DNA of 64,000 bases, taken from Durusdinium trenchii (Eukaryota; Sar; Dinophyceae; Suessiales; Symbiodiniaceae). The stretch covers positions 813,409-877,408 of the forward strand of contig CAXAMN010015446.1 of the NCBI GenBank assembly GCA_963970005.1, written 5' to 3'. This document shows, one piece after another, positions 47,471 to 58,232 of this stretch (its first letter is position 1; each line of letters starts with the position of its first letter). The notes beneath the pieces are model-generated. The model had not been told where the DNA came from, did no database searches, and saw only the letters and a program-made list of their open reading frames with translations. The position numbers were made by a program, and so were the translations under genes.

Positions 47471-49790
47471 ATTCTTGTCCCAGCCAGTCACATGTCAACA
47501 GGTCGTGGGATTCTGCCTAGCTATCTGGGTCTATGCTGGTGTAATTGTTCTTCTACTTTTGTTGGGAATATTTGGGAATCCTTTATTGTTTTTTCATTCC
47601 CCCACCCGGATTGGAGAACATTTAACATATAAGCCCGGCAACTGCCAGTTTGTCCTTGGACAAGCTGTTGTGCAGGCACTCGTGTTCAGTTGCAAGGTTA
47701 CTGGTGTCGCACACCTATCAGTGGTACAGGTACGGCGTTTCCCGCAGTATGTTCTCCAATGGTTGTTCTTGTGGTTGTCCTTGCCATGTATTGAAGGGTA
47801 GTTGGATGTCGGTTCGCAAGTCGAGGTCAACAAAATGCTTTGACCTTTGCTGCAGGTCGCCCGCTGTCCCCCTAGCTCCCCCCATCCAGTGGGAAACCCA
47901 GAACTCCCACCAGTGTTGCCACCACTGTTGTGCCAGTGGGCCCCACCAGTGTGCATATGACAACGGCCTCCAAAAAAACCGCATTGGGTGGAGAGAGCTC
48001 AAGGCAAAGTTTTTTTTGTAATTCCGCCTTGTGGACGTCCAGGCCGCCCAATAGCCTAAATCCAGGCACACTTGGTTCCATGCACACTTGGTTCTAAGCT
48101 GGTGTGATTCACCCGTCATTTCGGCCTTTTGATTCATCATAAGGCCAGTGCAGGAACTGCCACTACGGAGTGTTGAGATTCTCTTCTGCAAAAAGTGGAA
48201 CAAACGGACAGGCTCAGCTGTAGTTGAGGCTGTGCCCTGTGAAATTTGCAGATTGTTCCAGAGGTGTTCCCGGTGTGTTCAGGAGCTTTAGTACTCCAAG
48301 TCGAAAAGAGGGTGGCTTGCCTTCATCACTTCCATCTTTGGTGTGGCGAGGTGTGGTGGAGGTTCTGAGCCGAGACTCTTCATGATTTGTTCTGTTTGGG
48401 TTGAGTGCATTCTTAGATTGAGGCCTTGCATCTTCGTGATGCTGCACTATTGGCACGAGCAGTGGCACACCAGGACTTTTTGATATTTGCATGTTCTTTC
48501 TTTCTTTTTTTTAAACAGAGTCTTGATTGTACATTCTGGCAGATCATCCTTTTTGTGTATATACATACATAGATGACCCTGTTTAATTACAAGGTGCTTC
48601 TTTTTTGCCGCCCATCGGCATCATTCTTCTCCTCCTAGCGACTTCGTATGCCTCGTAGAGTTCAAGTCAGCCAAGTTGCAGGAGATCCCTGGAAATGCAG
48701 ATTGGTGGCCTGAAATGATCCAGAACTTTTTCTGTACAGACGGTGCTTCGTGTCTTGTCAGAAATGAGGAGGCGGTCCTGATGCTTTCTCAAATTTCCAG
48801 CGCACAACTCACTGTAGCCCTGAAAACGTTGTCCTCTTCAATACAGGCATTTTTCCCTGCCTCAGTGGTTTTGGAAGGTGATTGCTGTTGGCTGCTGGCT
48901 TTTGATGTTGGGAAGTGGATTAGTTCTTGAGGTCTGAAGGCATGAGCCGACTGAGGTTGTCCGGCTCGGGTATCAGCACCTTTAGCTCCCTCGCAGGAGC
49001 TGCAGGCAAGGCTTTCAAGAATTTTGAAGGAACGCAATATAATGTAATCACAATGCTGCATGATTCCTTGCAGTGGTAGAGGCTTTGCGGCCAGCTTGTC
49101 TGTGGTGGCAGCTACGAAGGACAAGGCATGATCAGATGCAATCTGTACATCAACGCACCGACGCACCGACATATATAAAGCGACATGCAGGCCTTTGCCA
49201 AAGATCTATGCAAAGGAGTCCGCCACATGCAAGACGACCCATCAGCACTTTGAGTTTGGAAAGGTGTTGACATTGGCAGATGTAAATGCACAACATTTAT
49301 GCTTGCTCTGTCATTCAGGGTCTTGAAGTGTTCCTGTTGATGTCAAGCCGAGGCAAGCACAGAAATTCTTTCGCTACCCTTCAGCGGACCTGTGAGCTGC
49401 ATGAGGCAAAATGATAAGCGTTTGCTAGCTGTGGGAGAGATCAGCAAAGAGAGTGGTGCCTTGGTTCGAACCTTTGTACGCCCCGTGGCTGAGGTTTCAA
49501 ACCGTGACAACTAAGGATTGAGCTTGTGGAACCTCAATGCCTTGAAAGAGAAACCTCGGTTCAGCAAACTAAAAGGACACATCAAGAACGTGGACCTGTG
49601 GGAAGAACTGCTCCTTGCACTCTCCAAAGGACAGGACCTTGTGGTGCAAGCTGATTTGTCAGTGACGTTTCTCATGCGAAGGAGGTGGTTTGAGCGTGCA
49701 TGACCTGAACGATCCACGGAGTCAGCCCACTTTGCTCAGACATTCGCTCAGTCGCCTTCAAGCCCGCTTGACTCGCACACTTTGCATCGT
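47470..49790. other. No gene assigned
   Basis: No domain recognised. A plus-strand frame of 84 codons ending at 48930 and another at 49518-49703 could be exons, but I cannot support a product. Confidence 0.35.
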
Positions 49791-49796
49791 CAGCTT

Positions 49797-50900
49797 CAAG
49801 CGGGGTCCAAGGCAAAAGAGATGACGGCCAGGCCCTTGATGTGCACTGGATAGGCGGTCGAGCACTTGCAGCCTTTTCGAACAAAGTAGCGCTCATCAAC
49901 GTTGAGGCCGGTTTCCCAGTGATGGGACGTGCACAGGTGTGTTACCGACTCAAAACATTTGTTTGGAATATGGTAGCGGCCCCTTGCTGTCAGAATGGAC
50001 ACGCCGAGTACTTGAACGTGCCAGCATTGCGGGATCCAGCAGTGAGCCCGCTGGGCCCACATGTTGCAGTTGCGGGCCCATCCTCATGCATGCTCTGGGA
50101 CCTGCGAAGGCTTGTGATCCCGCCAGCTCTTGGTGTTCGTGTGAGTTGGACACATGCTTGCAGGTCTGTCACAGCTGTAGAGATGGCCTGGCCTGGTGGC
50201 TTCACATGCCGAACTCTGGCTAGACTCGTGTCAGACCACACCTTGGTGGCAGGGGGGTTTGGTCAAGTCCCTTTGCACTACATGGACTTGCGGATGCCCT
50301 CCAACCTGCCAACTTACCCAGTTCCTGGGACGTCAAAATGCGGAAAGAATATCAGCAAGCTTTCACTGAGAAACTCTCTAGGTAAGGATCTGAGGTTTAT
50401 TTGGAGGTTTGCAGATTGTGTGTGTGTGTGTGTTGAGGTGCCAAGATTGCCAAGCTCTGGCCTTTTGGAGATCCAGCGCCTGCTGACTGGAAACCCTTGT
50501 GTGTCAGCCCAGCTCCATGCCTGAACAGATGCGTGGACGTTGAACCTGCTTTTGTTTTGCACCTGTTCGGTTTCTGTTTGAGGTTTCAGGATCGGAGTTT
50601 AGCGACTTGGCACCTTGACACCGGCACCCTTCTCGGCTGGTGGCCGTCCTCCAGATGTTGCAGCCTCAGCAAGGTGTCCATCTGGCACTTGTCCTGGTTT
50701 CATCATGTTGATCCTTGTCTCTCTTATTTGGTGCTCCTCTGCCGAGGCCTATCAATACCATCAGGCACAGCCGCTATTGCCTGGCCTGGCATTGCTGCGG
50801 CAGATGATGGCCATGCTTATGTGGCACTCCCGGGCCCCGTTCACAGGTCTCACAGACAGCACAGGCAAGGCTCAACCATCCAGTCGTTGGAGCTTTGAGG
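49797..50900 (+). CDS. Probable WD40-like propeller exons
   Basis: Three stretches on plus read like WD-type blades: ALDVHWIGGRALAAFSNKVA (from about 49830), PHVAVAGPSSCMLWDLRR (about 50060-50115, ending in an AAG|GC donor) and DHTLVAGGFGQVPLHYMDLR (about 50234-50294). A further piece after an AG near 50590 reads RSLATWHLDTGTLL. Each has the small-residue, strand, then W/Y-x-[LM]-[DT] pattern of a WD repeat, and the spacing between pieces fits short introns. No complete reading frame was assembled and a specific protein cannot be named. It precedes the MJ1316-EEP-nucleotidyltransferase gene on the same strand and is probably separate. Confidence 0.42.
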
Positions 50901-51344
50901 CAAGCGAGCAGTTGGAGGATCTGGAACATCAGCGCCAATGATGAGACAAAGAAAAGAAGGACTGAAAGGAGGAAAAGGAAAAGAAGGGGGACAAGTGAAA
51001 ATGCAGGGCCCGAAGGTCGGTTCACCGAGTAGACTCCAAAGATGAAATCATGCTGTGCCAAATTGCAAACTACCTCAAGCTTTGTCAAAGAGGAACGATT
51101 GGAGCTGCAAACAACATTGCTTTTGAGGCAGCACCTTCTAAAGCGCCAAGAAAAGATAGCCAAAAGTCCCAAGAGACAGAAGCACCACGAGAGGAGGAAA
51201 GCCAAAGGTCTCAGAAGAGACTTGTCTCGTTTGGCTTCAATCAACAGTCGTGTTGAAACCTGTCGCTCTTGGACATAGCCCGCCTACAACAGGGGGGGGA
51301 GCTTTCGACTCGCTAACAAGCATTGTGATCATGTTGCTGCCAAG

Positions 51345-51925
51345 GCTACGAACAAGTGAGGATGTGTACCATCGCATTCTGCACGACAGCCGCTTTGACC
51401 CCAAAGAAGTGAGCATAGGCCACCTAGCTGCAACAGGGCGATTACTATCTGGGAGCTGGTAAGGGGCCAGTTTACAAGTGGAGCAGGTTACTGTAGATGT
51501 TTGGACTTTAGACATTCTTTGCCTTAGTGCAGTGAGGTTATGAGGACAGATTCCTGGGGCCAATGGAAGTGAAACTGCTTGACTTTCAACCAGGCGCGTG
51601 CGTCAAGGGAGCGATAGCAGCTGCCTGACACATAGTTAATATGCATAGTTGAGTGCATAGTTGCCCTCAATTGGAGCAAGCCCGTGGTAGGCGGGGATAT
51701 CCCTTTACATCGGATTTATTACTTCCGTCGTGGAGCTGAAGTATTGTGGGATCGCAAGCATCGTTTAGACAGAATCTTCAATGCGGAGGCCGGGTTTAAC
51801 TGCCTGCACGCTTGGTAAGAGTCTAGAGTGCCGAGAGCGAGGCCGCTGAAGCCGCCCCTGAAACAGTGGAAGCGATTCAGAAAGCCCGAAGGACAGCTGA
51901 AAAGATAGAACAGGGAATCATCAAG
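51345..51925 (+). CDS. MJ1316 (RNA cyclic group end recognition) domain exons
   Basis: Four exons in phase: 51345-51418 (RTSEDVYHRILHDSRFD), 51537-51593 (GYEDRFLGPMEVKLLDF), 51691-51788 (DIPLHRIYYFRRGAEVLWDR) and 51842-51925 (Ala/Glu/Lys-rich helix). The motifs IGYxDRFLG and IPxHRIxYF...WDR are diagnostic of the MJ1316/DUF504 family, found in archaeal proteins and in eukaryotic LENG9-like proteins. The family is proposed to bind RNA ends with cyclic phosphates. All three introns (118, 97 and 53 bp) have GC donors and AG acceptors. The frame continues into the EEP exons. Exons upstream of 51345 were not identified. Confidence 0.82.
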
Positions 51926-52178
51926 GTTCAGCGGCAAAAAACTGCTGCTTACATGGCATTGCAACCCGATACGGCATTCACTGCAGAAGGATCGATTTCG
52001 TTTTGCTCATGCCCTGTCTTTGTACCATGTGTTCTCCAATAGGGATGGAGTATAGTAACTATAATAGTATAGACGGCCATATGCCTGCAGCTTGAAGACG
52101 CGTGAGGCCGTAGGCCTCTCGAATGTCGCGTATCCTGTATCCTCTGTTCAGGTTCGTGGCCGGAGGGGCAGCAACAAG

Positions 52179-53995
52179 GTAACTCCAAAGGAAGAAGCTG
52201 GAATGAAATACTACCGTGACGAAGGCTGCTGGGTGCAAGCCCCAGCCACACATTTCGTGCAGCTGACCGAACTGAAGGTGGGAGAGCTGCTCATCTCTTC
52301 TCCCTTTTGCTGGTATCATGCCATGGGGAGTGGAGGTTCTCACCCTGAACGTTCTGTTTGAGCTCTTTGGTGATGTAAAGACGCACATGGAGGTGCCGCA
52401 CTTACTTCAGAGGCTGCTTTGCCGCCCACATTTGGCACCGCTCTGTGCAAGGTGAGAATGGCCCACATGTTCCAAGAACTAGAGAGGGCTCAAGCAGATA
52501 TCCTTTTGCTGCAGGAGGCGAGAGCGACCAGACAAGCACCAAGCACCACTTTGCAAGACGAACTGCGTTGTGATTGGAGGTGACGCCATCCTTCGTGCAG
52601 ACAATACTGGCTCAACACTGGGTGCGAGATCACTATTGGTCAAGCTGCGGTGACATAGACACAGCCCCTAGCCCAAACTAAGCTCCGGCTTGCATTCTTC
52701 GATTGTTTCGGCCCCCATTTTTGAGGCATCGGTGAACCCATCTGGGCAGCTAACTCTGTCGCGACTGCCAATGAGATCTGTGGTATGTGCACGTGTTGAG
52801 CCAAGCAATTTCAGAAAGCTTTCGCCGTTTTAGCACTTCAAGTGCTGAGGCATCAGTCAGCACAAGACTGTTATACTGGCGACGATGTCACTCTCATTTC
52901 GCTCTAAAGAGGTAGCTGCTTAACTGCTTTTGGTGATGTTGACAAAGTTGTTTGTTGCACAAGCATGGCCACATGGAAGCCATGCAGACCGTGAATGGCT
53001 TGGCCTGGCGGGGCATGAGATGAGGCGGTTGTCATTGCCAACCTCCATTTGACAGCAGACCTCAATGATGCCTCTGGCACTCGACGCAACCATAGAGTAG
53101 AGCAGCTGCAGACCTGCGAAGCGTTGATCAATGACAGGCAACAACAACATCAACAACAACCTGAGACGGCGAACTTCAAAGGGGAGTATTCTCAATGAGT
53201 GATCTTGTGACACTTCTCACGCCCGTAGCTCTTGGTTTGGCTCTAAAACTATATATTATACAGTTAAGACTGGCCTCATTCAGGCTTGTGCTCGAATCTC
53301 TAGACAGAACTCTGCAGAAGGTGGTGGTGTTTTTTTCACGAAAAGATCGCCGCAAGACCGCAAGAGCCATTTATCGAAGAAGTCTTTGGTTAAAAGTGGT
53401 GGCAGGCTTCAACCAGGCGACCTCGGACTGATTGCCGGCGATTTTAATGACTCTGCACCAGCCATCAGCAGCAACTTCATTGATGTTTGGGACCGGGATG
53501 AAGGCTACACCTTTGATCCGCGAGTGCATCTTGGCGCATGGCAACACAGGTTTGGCAGCACGGACTTGCGCTTTTCTGAGGAACACGGTGGCACAGCATG
53601 TGGTGGCTGCAGTTGGCGGCTGCAAGGATCCCCGCAGAATCGATCGGATCTATGTGGGATCAGGGAGCTGGCAGTTCCATGCAGAACTCTTTGCTACCGA
53701 GCCATTTCGTCTTGAGGCGGGACCTCTGTGATGAGGGGAGGAGGATAAGGATTTCAATACTCTATATAGTTACTAGCTCAATACTCAATTCAAGCAATAA
53801 TCCATTGGTCCATTACCCACTGTTCTTGTTCACCGTGTCCGTGGCAGCTGTAGGATGCAAGCAAGCCTGACCAAGAAGATCAAGCATGGCACCTTGGTCT
53901 TTTTACAAACTCCACAGAGGTCTCAGGTGTGTGCAACTCTCACAAATAGAGTGATGCAGGTACATATCCGATCATTTTGGTGTCCTTTGCCGCTT
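52179..53995 (+). CDS. EEP-family phosphodiesterase domain exons (same gene)
   Basis: Exons carry the catalytic motifs of endonuclease/exonuclease/phosphatase enzymes in order: 52336-52374 (VLTLNVLFELF, metal-site Asn); 52452-52517 (RAQADILLLQE, metal-binding Glu); from 53025 (NLHLTADLNDASGTRR, then EQLQTCEAL); from 53417 (GLIAGDFND, then DEGYTFDP); from 53637 (RRIDRIYVGSGSW, HAELFATEPF); and about 53960 (SDHFGVLCRF, catalytic Asp-His). An N-terminal exon 52179-52277 links it to the MJ1316 part. TFDP and RRIDRIYV make it closer to cellular TDP2-like or nocturnin-like enzymes than to LINE endonucleases. One exon between 52518 and 53025 and some exact ends are unresolved. A poly-Gln (CAA) run follows the HLTA exon. 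Confidence 0.8.
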
Positions 53996-54085
53996 TTGGT
54001 GCGAAGACAGCCTTGGAGACACCAGCGACTTGTTTGGCAGATAAGTGGCGGTCCTACCGACATAACTTTACACCCCTCACATCAG

Positions 54086-55045
54086 GCAATGGAGACGAGC
54101 AGGTCCTGCTCCAAAAGCCAGCAGCTGTTTTGGAGTCAAATGTATTGAGAGCCATCACACTACAAGACATTGAAAGCGTCTCAGTGGAGCTCTTCCTTTT
54201 GGGGTCAGCGGCCCTTGGGATTTCGGACTCAGTACCTTCTCAGCATCTAGTCTCCTTTTACTGGATATCCACTTACCTTGCATCAACGCAATTGCGGCGC
54301 ACGTGTTTGCGTGGCATTGTGATGACTGCAGGGCAGTGATGTGGATGTGTTGGCTTGCTCTTCCAGCATCTCTTCCACCAAGTTTTTCGATCTTGCTTCG
54401 GAAGCACTGCAGCAGCACGGCATTGGCCCAGTGGATCGGGCAATGGACGCCACTGTGCCATTGCTTAAATTCCAGGCATCCCGGCTCAAATGTGGCCTTC
54501 TCGAACAAATCCCATTCAGTTCTTTCTTCCGTATGTGTTGTTTAATTGACGGCCTTTGCACTTGCTCAGCCAAGGCCGGTGACGTGCACATCGAGGTGCA
54601 GTTCACAGAACTCTCGGCTGAGCAGATAGCAGAGCTGCGATGCAGTCACACCAACGCAGCCACGGACCCTGTCATTGCAAATGCAGCTGCAAACGCTGCC
54701 TTCAAGTCTTTGGAAGCGATTCTCTTTACACAGAGTCCCCAGTGCCAGGCTGGGACTGACCCTTCTTTGACCTGATGATGATGTTCATTCATGTTCCTTT
54801 CACTTTCACACTAATGGACTGATGTGAAAGAGACGTCGATGGCAATGATTCAGGATGTCTCTTTCTGCATTTAGTTATATAGTTAGTGTTTGCATGGACA
54901 GGTTGGGCTTGCTGCAGCGTTGGATGCCTGGGCACTTTCTCGGCAGCTTCGAAGACGCTTTGAGCATTTTCGTGCTTTAACAGTTGAGGTGAAGCATTGG
55001 GCACGGCACCTTAGATCAAACAAGGCTATCGGCTATCATTTTAAA
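54086..55045 (+). CDS. Poly(A)-polymerase-type nucleotidyltransferase exons (same gene)
   Basis: Exon 54086-54231 ends in LFLLGSAALGISDS. Exon 54332-54748 begins GSDVDVLACSSS and continues with FFDLASEALQQHG, DATVPLLKF and DVHIEVQF. Together these are the Pol-beta-type nucleotidyltransferase core: the GS helix, DxD metal ligands (SDVDV) and a third acidic strand (here Glu in HIEVQF). Exon 54902-55045 adds the central domain (FRALTVEVKHWARHLRSNK, AIGYHFK). Phases agree; donors are GT (54232), GC (54749) and GT (55046, GTGAGT). The next exon lies beyond the retrotransposon at 63530. Substrate could be RNA 3' ends; tRNA or 2'-5' oligo products cannot be told apart from sequence. Confidence 0.82.
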
Positions 55046-55117
55046 GTGAGTGGTGAAAGCCGCAAGCAGCCTTGTAGAGTTTGAAAAAGCTACACACACA
55101 TATATATATATATATAT

Positions 55118-55378
55118 TGTGAATTTCGAACCTTTCGGTCACTGAGGAACCAGTCTTGACCCACTCAGGTGTGTTCACGTCCGAAGCCACGAGTGTGCGA
55201 GGCCGCAAGGGTGGTGTAGGGTGGGTCACCCGTGACCTGAGCCATAGAAGCAGTGAGGACACTGCAGGGCGAGGCGCCCGACCGTTCGTACCAACCTTCA
55301 GGTGAGCTGTGAGTGGAAAACGCACGCGGCTGTGCGAGGGAAGGAGGATCTTTTGTTGCTACCATTGTGTCAATCACA
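55118..55378 (+). repeat. 5' LTR
   Basis: 261 bp, starts TGTGAATTTCG and ends CAATCACA. Differences from the 3' LTR: A/G in AAGGAGG, A/T in ACCATTG, T/C in CAATCACA. Confidence 0.95.
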
Positions 55379-55379
55379 T

Positions 55380-55391
55380 TGGTAGCGGAGC
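55380..55391 (+). promoter_or_regulatory. Primer-binding site
   Basis: TGGTAGCGGAGC starts one base after the LTR end and is followed by TACC, so GGTAGC-GGA-GCTACC can fold as a hairpin. It is one base different from the site of the 6.0-13.7 kb element. Confidence 0.75.
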
Positions 55392-55563
55392 TACCGCTAA
55401 AGCTCCAGGACAACACCTGACCCTTGTGCTTGGCTGTTGTTGACTGCGTGGTTGAGTCGGTGAATACGTTGTTTGGCCGCAAGGCAGTCGACAGGTTGCA
55501 CATTGTCTTGGTGGTGTTGTCACAGAGTTGTTGAGCTGCGGTTTCCAGGGAGGAAACAGCCCA

Positions 55564-56960
55564 ATGCCACCGGAAGGTGATTCAGCTGGCTCAGGAGGTT
55601 TGAGCAATCTCCCATGGAGCCAGGTTCCATCTTTCAAGCCTGGTGAGAGGGACCTCACTGAATGGTCACGGAAAGTAGAGTTCTCCAGAACAACTACACC
55701 TGCTTGCCCCACGAGTTGCATTGCAATGTGAGGGATCAGCCTTTCAGAGAGTTGCCAGACTGGACCCAAAGAAGCTGCGTGTTGGAAACTTGGAGGGAGT
55801 GAAGGCCATCGTGGAGGCCCTTGGAGGGATTTGGGGAAAATCCCGATTGGAGGACAAGTTTGAAAGGTTTGAGCGTGCAATCTACAGCACGGTCCAAAGA
55901 GCCGACGAGACCCATGAGAGCTATCTAGCTCGGCACGATCATCAATTCGAAGAGTTGCTGAGCATGAAGGTCGGCATGGATGAGTTTCGTGCATACATCT
56001 TGCTTCGCAACTCAGCCCTGAGCTCAGAAGACAAGAAGAGACTGATTGTTGAATCGCAGGGTTCACTGGAGTACAGAGAGGTGGTATCCACTCTGAAGCT
56101 CCTGGGAGTCGATTCTTCCATGAGGTCCACTCCAGCGGAAAGCAGAACAATCCAAGGACCAAAACCTATGAGGCCAATGCGTTCATTGCCCAAGAAGCTG
56201 ATGGTCACGACCAAGCACCCGACGAGCCCACCTACAATCTCGATGATTGGACCGAGGAAGAATGGATTGAGAGTCTTGCAAATGATGGTGACGAGGACGC
56301 CGCCATGATCATGGAGTATGAATCCACAATGTTGGATGCAGTGCAAGACAACGAAGATCTAGCATTGACGCAATCATCATACATGGATGCCCGTCGCCGC
56401 CTGTCAGAGCGCTTCAAAAGCCGTGGGTTCTGGCCAACAAGTCAGAACAAAGGCAAAGGAAAAGGGAAAGGGGGTGAAAAAGGAAAGCGATCCCCCTACT
56501 CCTCAAAGTTTTCTGGCAATAGAAAGAGCCTCCAGCAGAGGATCATGGAGAGCAGCTGCAGGATTTGTGGCCGAAAAGGCCATTGGAAGGCTGAATGCCC
56601 GCAACGTGGATCTCAGTCGGTCCCATCGACAGCTGTTGCTCCTACACTGGTGACAGTGAATGATGAGCAGGACGCGCTGCCACTGGAGTTCATGGATTTG
56701 GCAGAGCTGACCAAAGAGACGCTCAACGCCACTCAAGAGAATACGAAACAAGTTTTGTGTGTTTGTGAATCAAGGGACACCGGTGTTCTGAGGGGTTTGC
56801 GGGAGACCAATGAAGGGGAAATCATTGATTTAGCCCACAAAGGGGAAATGATCACCGAGTGTGAGAATTTTGATGTCAGGACTAGCTTGCCAGAGAGTGC
56901 GTTTGCTAGCACCGCCCAATCACCTGAAGCCAAGTCGATGCATGACACCGAAGCCAGTGC
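55564..56960 (+). pseudogene. gag: Copia gag with CCHC zinc knuckle, frameshifted
   Basis: The start is most likely the ATG at 55564 (MPPEGDSAGSGG). The first frame runs to about 55690 (FKPGERDLTEWSRKVEF); a second carries the gag core (VARLDPKKLRVGNLEG through EYREVVSTLKLLGVD) to about 56160; the first frame then resumes (NAFIAQEADGHDQ onward) and includes a GKGKGK-rich basic stretch and one zinc knuckle CRICGRKGHWKAEC (CX2CX4HX4C, 56557-56598). Single-base indels explain both changes. Intact gag would form the particle and bind the RNA genome. As assembled it could not be made as one protein without frameshifting. Confidence 0.8.
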
Positions 56961-58232
56961 ATTCTCGAGCTGGGAATCGTAGATACAGGTGCTACTAAGA
57001 CCGTCATAGGAAGCGGTTTCGTAGCCAATCTCCTAGCCGCACTAAGGCCAAAGGTTCGGAAGCAGGTCCAAAGGTGTCGTTGTTCAGTGGTTTTTCGGTT
57101 TGGGAATCAAGGGACACTTGAAAGCAAGCGTGCGCTCGTTGTCCCAATCGGACCGCTGAAGCTCAAGATTGCCATAGTGCCAGGCCATACACCTTTCCTG
57201 CTGTCGAATACTCTGCTGCGAGCCATCGGAGCCACCGTAGATATAGCTGGTGAAGTGATCAAAAGCACTCTCTTGAAGCGCAATATTCCAATTCAGCTGA
57301 ATGCCAAGGGTTTGTTTTTAGTTGACCTAAATGATCTGATCACACCCACCAGTCAAGATGCCGAAGCTGAACCTGCCGAGACCTTCGCCACTTTGAATTG
57401 CAAAAGCTTGCCAAGTGTCTCTGTCCAGAAGCCTGGACAAGTGCAGTCGGAAACCAAGACCATGATGAAACAGAACGTTCAGGTGAGGACAGGTCTTGTA
57501 ACAAGCAGAATCCAACAGTTCGAAGCCGCCATGCCCGAATCAACAAAGACCCATACGAACACAAAGAAACCAAACGAACGTCCGAGTGTTCGCGGGGGTG
57601 AGAAAGTCTCATTCGAATCGGTTCCAGGGGGGGTCCAGCCCGGTGTCATCCGTTTTGGATTCAAGACCGGATCTGTGCAATCACACACGTGTGACCATCC
57701 CATTCGTTCACCTGTGCCGCATCACTATCATGCCGACCTCCGAAGCAGCCGCTCTGAGTGCCCGCTTGGCACGTGTCATGGGGGAAGCAAAGAAGGAAGA
57801 AGCCCTCGATCAGCTCGAAGCCTTCAAGCTCCTATCACTGGACGAAATGGGCCAAGCCAAGATCGATTTCGGATCAGCCCATCTCGGTCGGACCTACTCG
57901 GAGATGTGGGAAAAGGAGGGCAAGTATGTGAAGTGGTTCCAGGCAAGTTACCACTCGTCGAACAAGGTCAACCATCAGAAGTTCATCCACTACATCTCAC
58001 TGAGGGTGACCTATGCCGAGCACCAACTGGGTCTGAACAGGCCAAGGCCAAGCCGATTCAGGAAGTGACCCCGCAGGACTTGGCAGATCTTGCCGAGGAC
58101 GAATCCTGGGAACCAGTTCAGGAGATCGAGATCCAGCCAGAGATCTACACGGAGATGGCAGCCATGGACACCCGCCTTCAGACCATCGAAGGTGCGATGC
58201 AGGAGATCATTGCCCACCTCCGGGCTTCATGA
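56961..58232 (+). CDS. Copia aspartic protease and ExoX-like module
   Basis: Protease reads LGIVDTGATKTVIGSGF with the active-site DTGA at 56982-56993, then FRFGNQGTLESKR and the flap-side segment LLSNTLLRAIGATVD. After an acidic/basic linker a different frame (ATG 57730 to about 58030) encodes a helical segment and DFGSAHLGRTYSEMWEKEG with YVKWF, which resembles the ExoX-like C-terminal domain ('FGKHKGKTYxEVxExDxxYVxW'). The original frame resumes (EVTPQDLADLAEDESWEP) and stops at TGA 58230-58232, which overlaps the ATG of the next ORF as ATGA. The ExoX-like name is my recognition, not a search result. Such modules recur in dinoflagellate copia polyproteins. Confidence 0.65.
   Translation: MLELGIVDTGATKTVIGSGFVANLLAALRPKVRKQVQRCRCSVVFRFGNQGTLESKRALVVPIGPLKLKIAIVPGHTPFLLSNTLLRAIGATVDIAGEVIKSTLLKRNIPIQLNAKGLFLVDLNDLITPTSQDAEAEPAETFATLNCKSLPSVSVQKPGQVQSETKTMMKQNVQVRTGLVTSRIQQFEAAMPESTKTHTNTKKPNERPSVRGGEKVSFESVPGGVQPGVIRFGFKTGSVQSHTCDHPIRSPVPHHYHADLRSSRSECPLGTCHGGSKEGRSPRSARSLQAPITGRNGPSQDRFRISPSRSDLLGDVGKGGQVCEVVPGKLPLVEQGQPSEVHPLHLTEGDLCRAPTGSEQAKAKPIQEVTPQDLADLAEDESWEPVQEIEIQPEIYTEMAAMDTRLQTIEGAMQEIIAHLRAS

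Noticed and set aside
52375-52412. A 38-bp intron in the EEP domain
   Set aside because: The alternative acceptor at 52451 (CAAG|GTG) gives a 77-bp intron and a tighter match to the EEP motif spacing.
52336-53995. EEP motifs as the endonuclease of a LINE
   Set aside because: TFDP, RRIDRIYV, LFATEPF and the in-phase introns fit a cellular phosphodiesterase, and no RT follows; a nucleotidyltransferase does.
55374-56162. 262-codon minus-strand ORF
   Set aside because: Antisense to the gag frame of the copia element; no domain.
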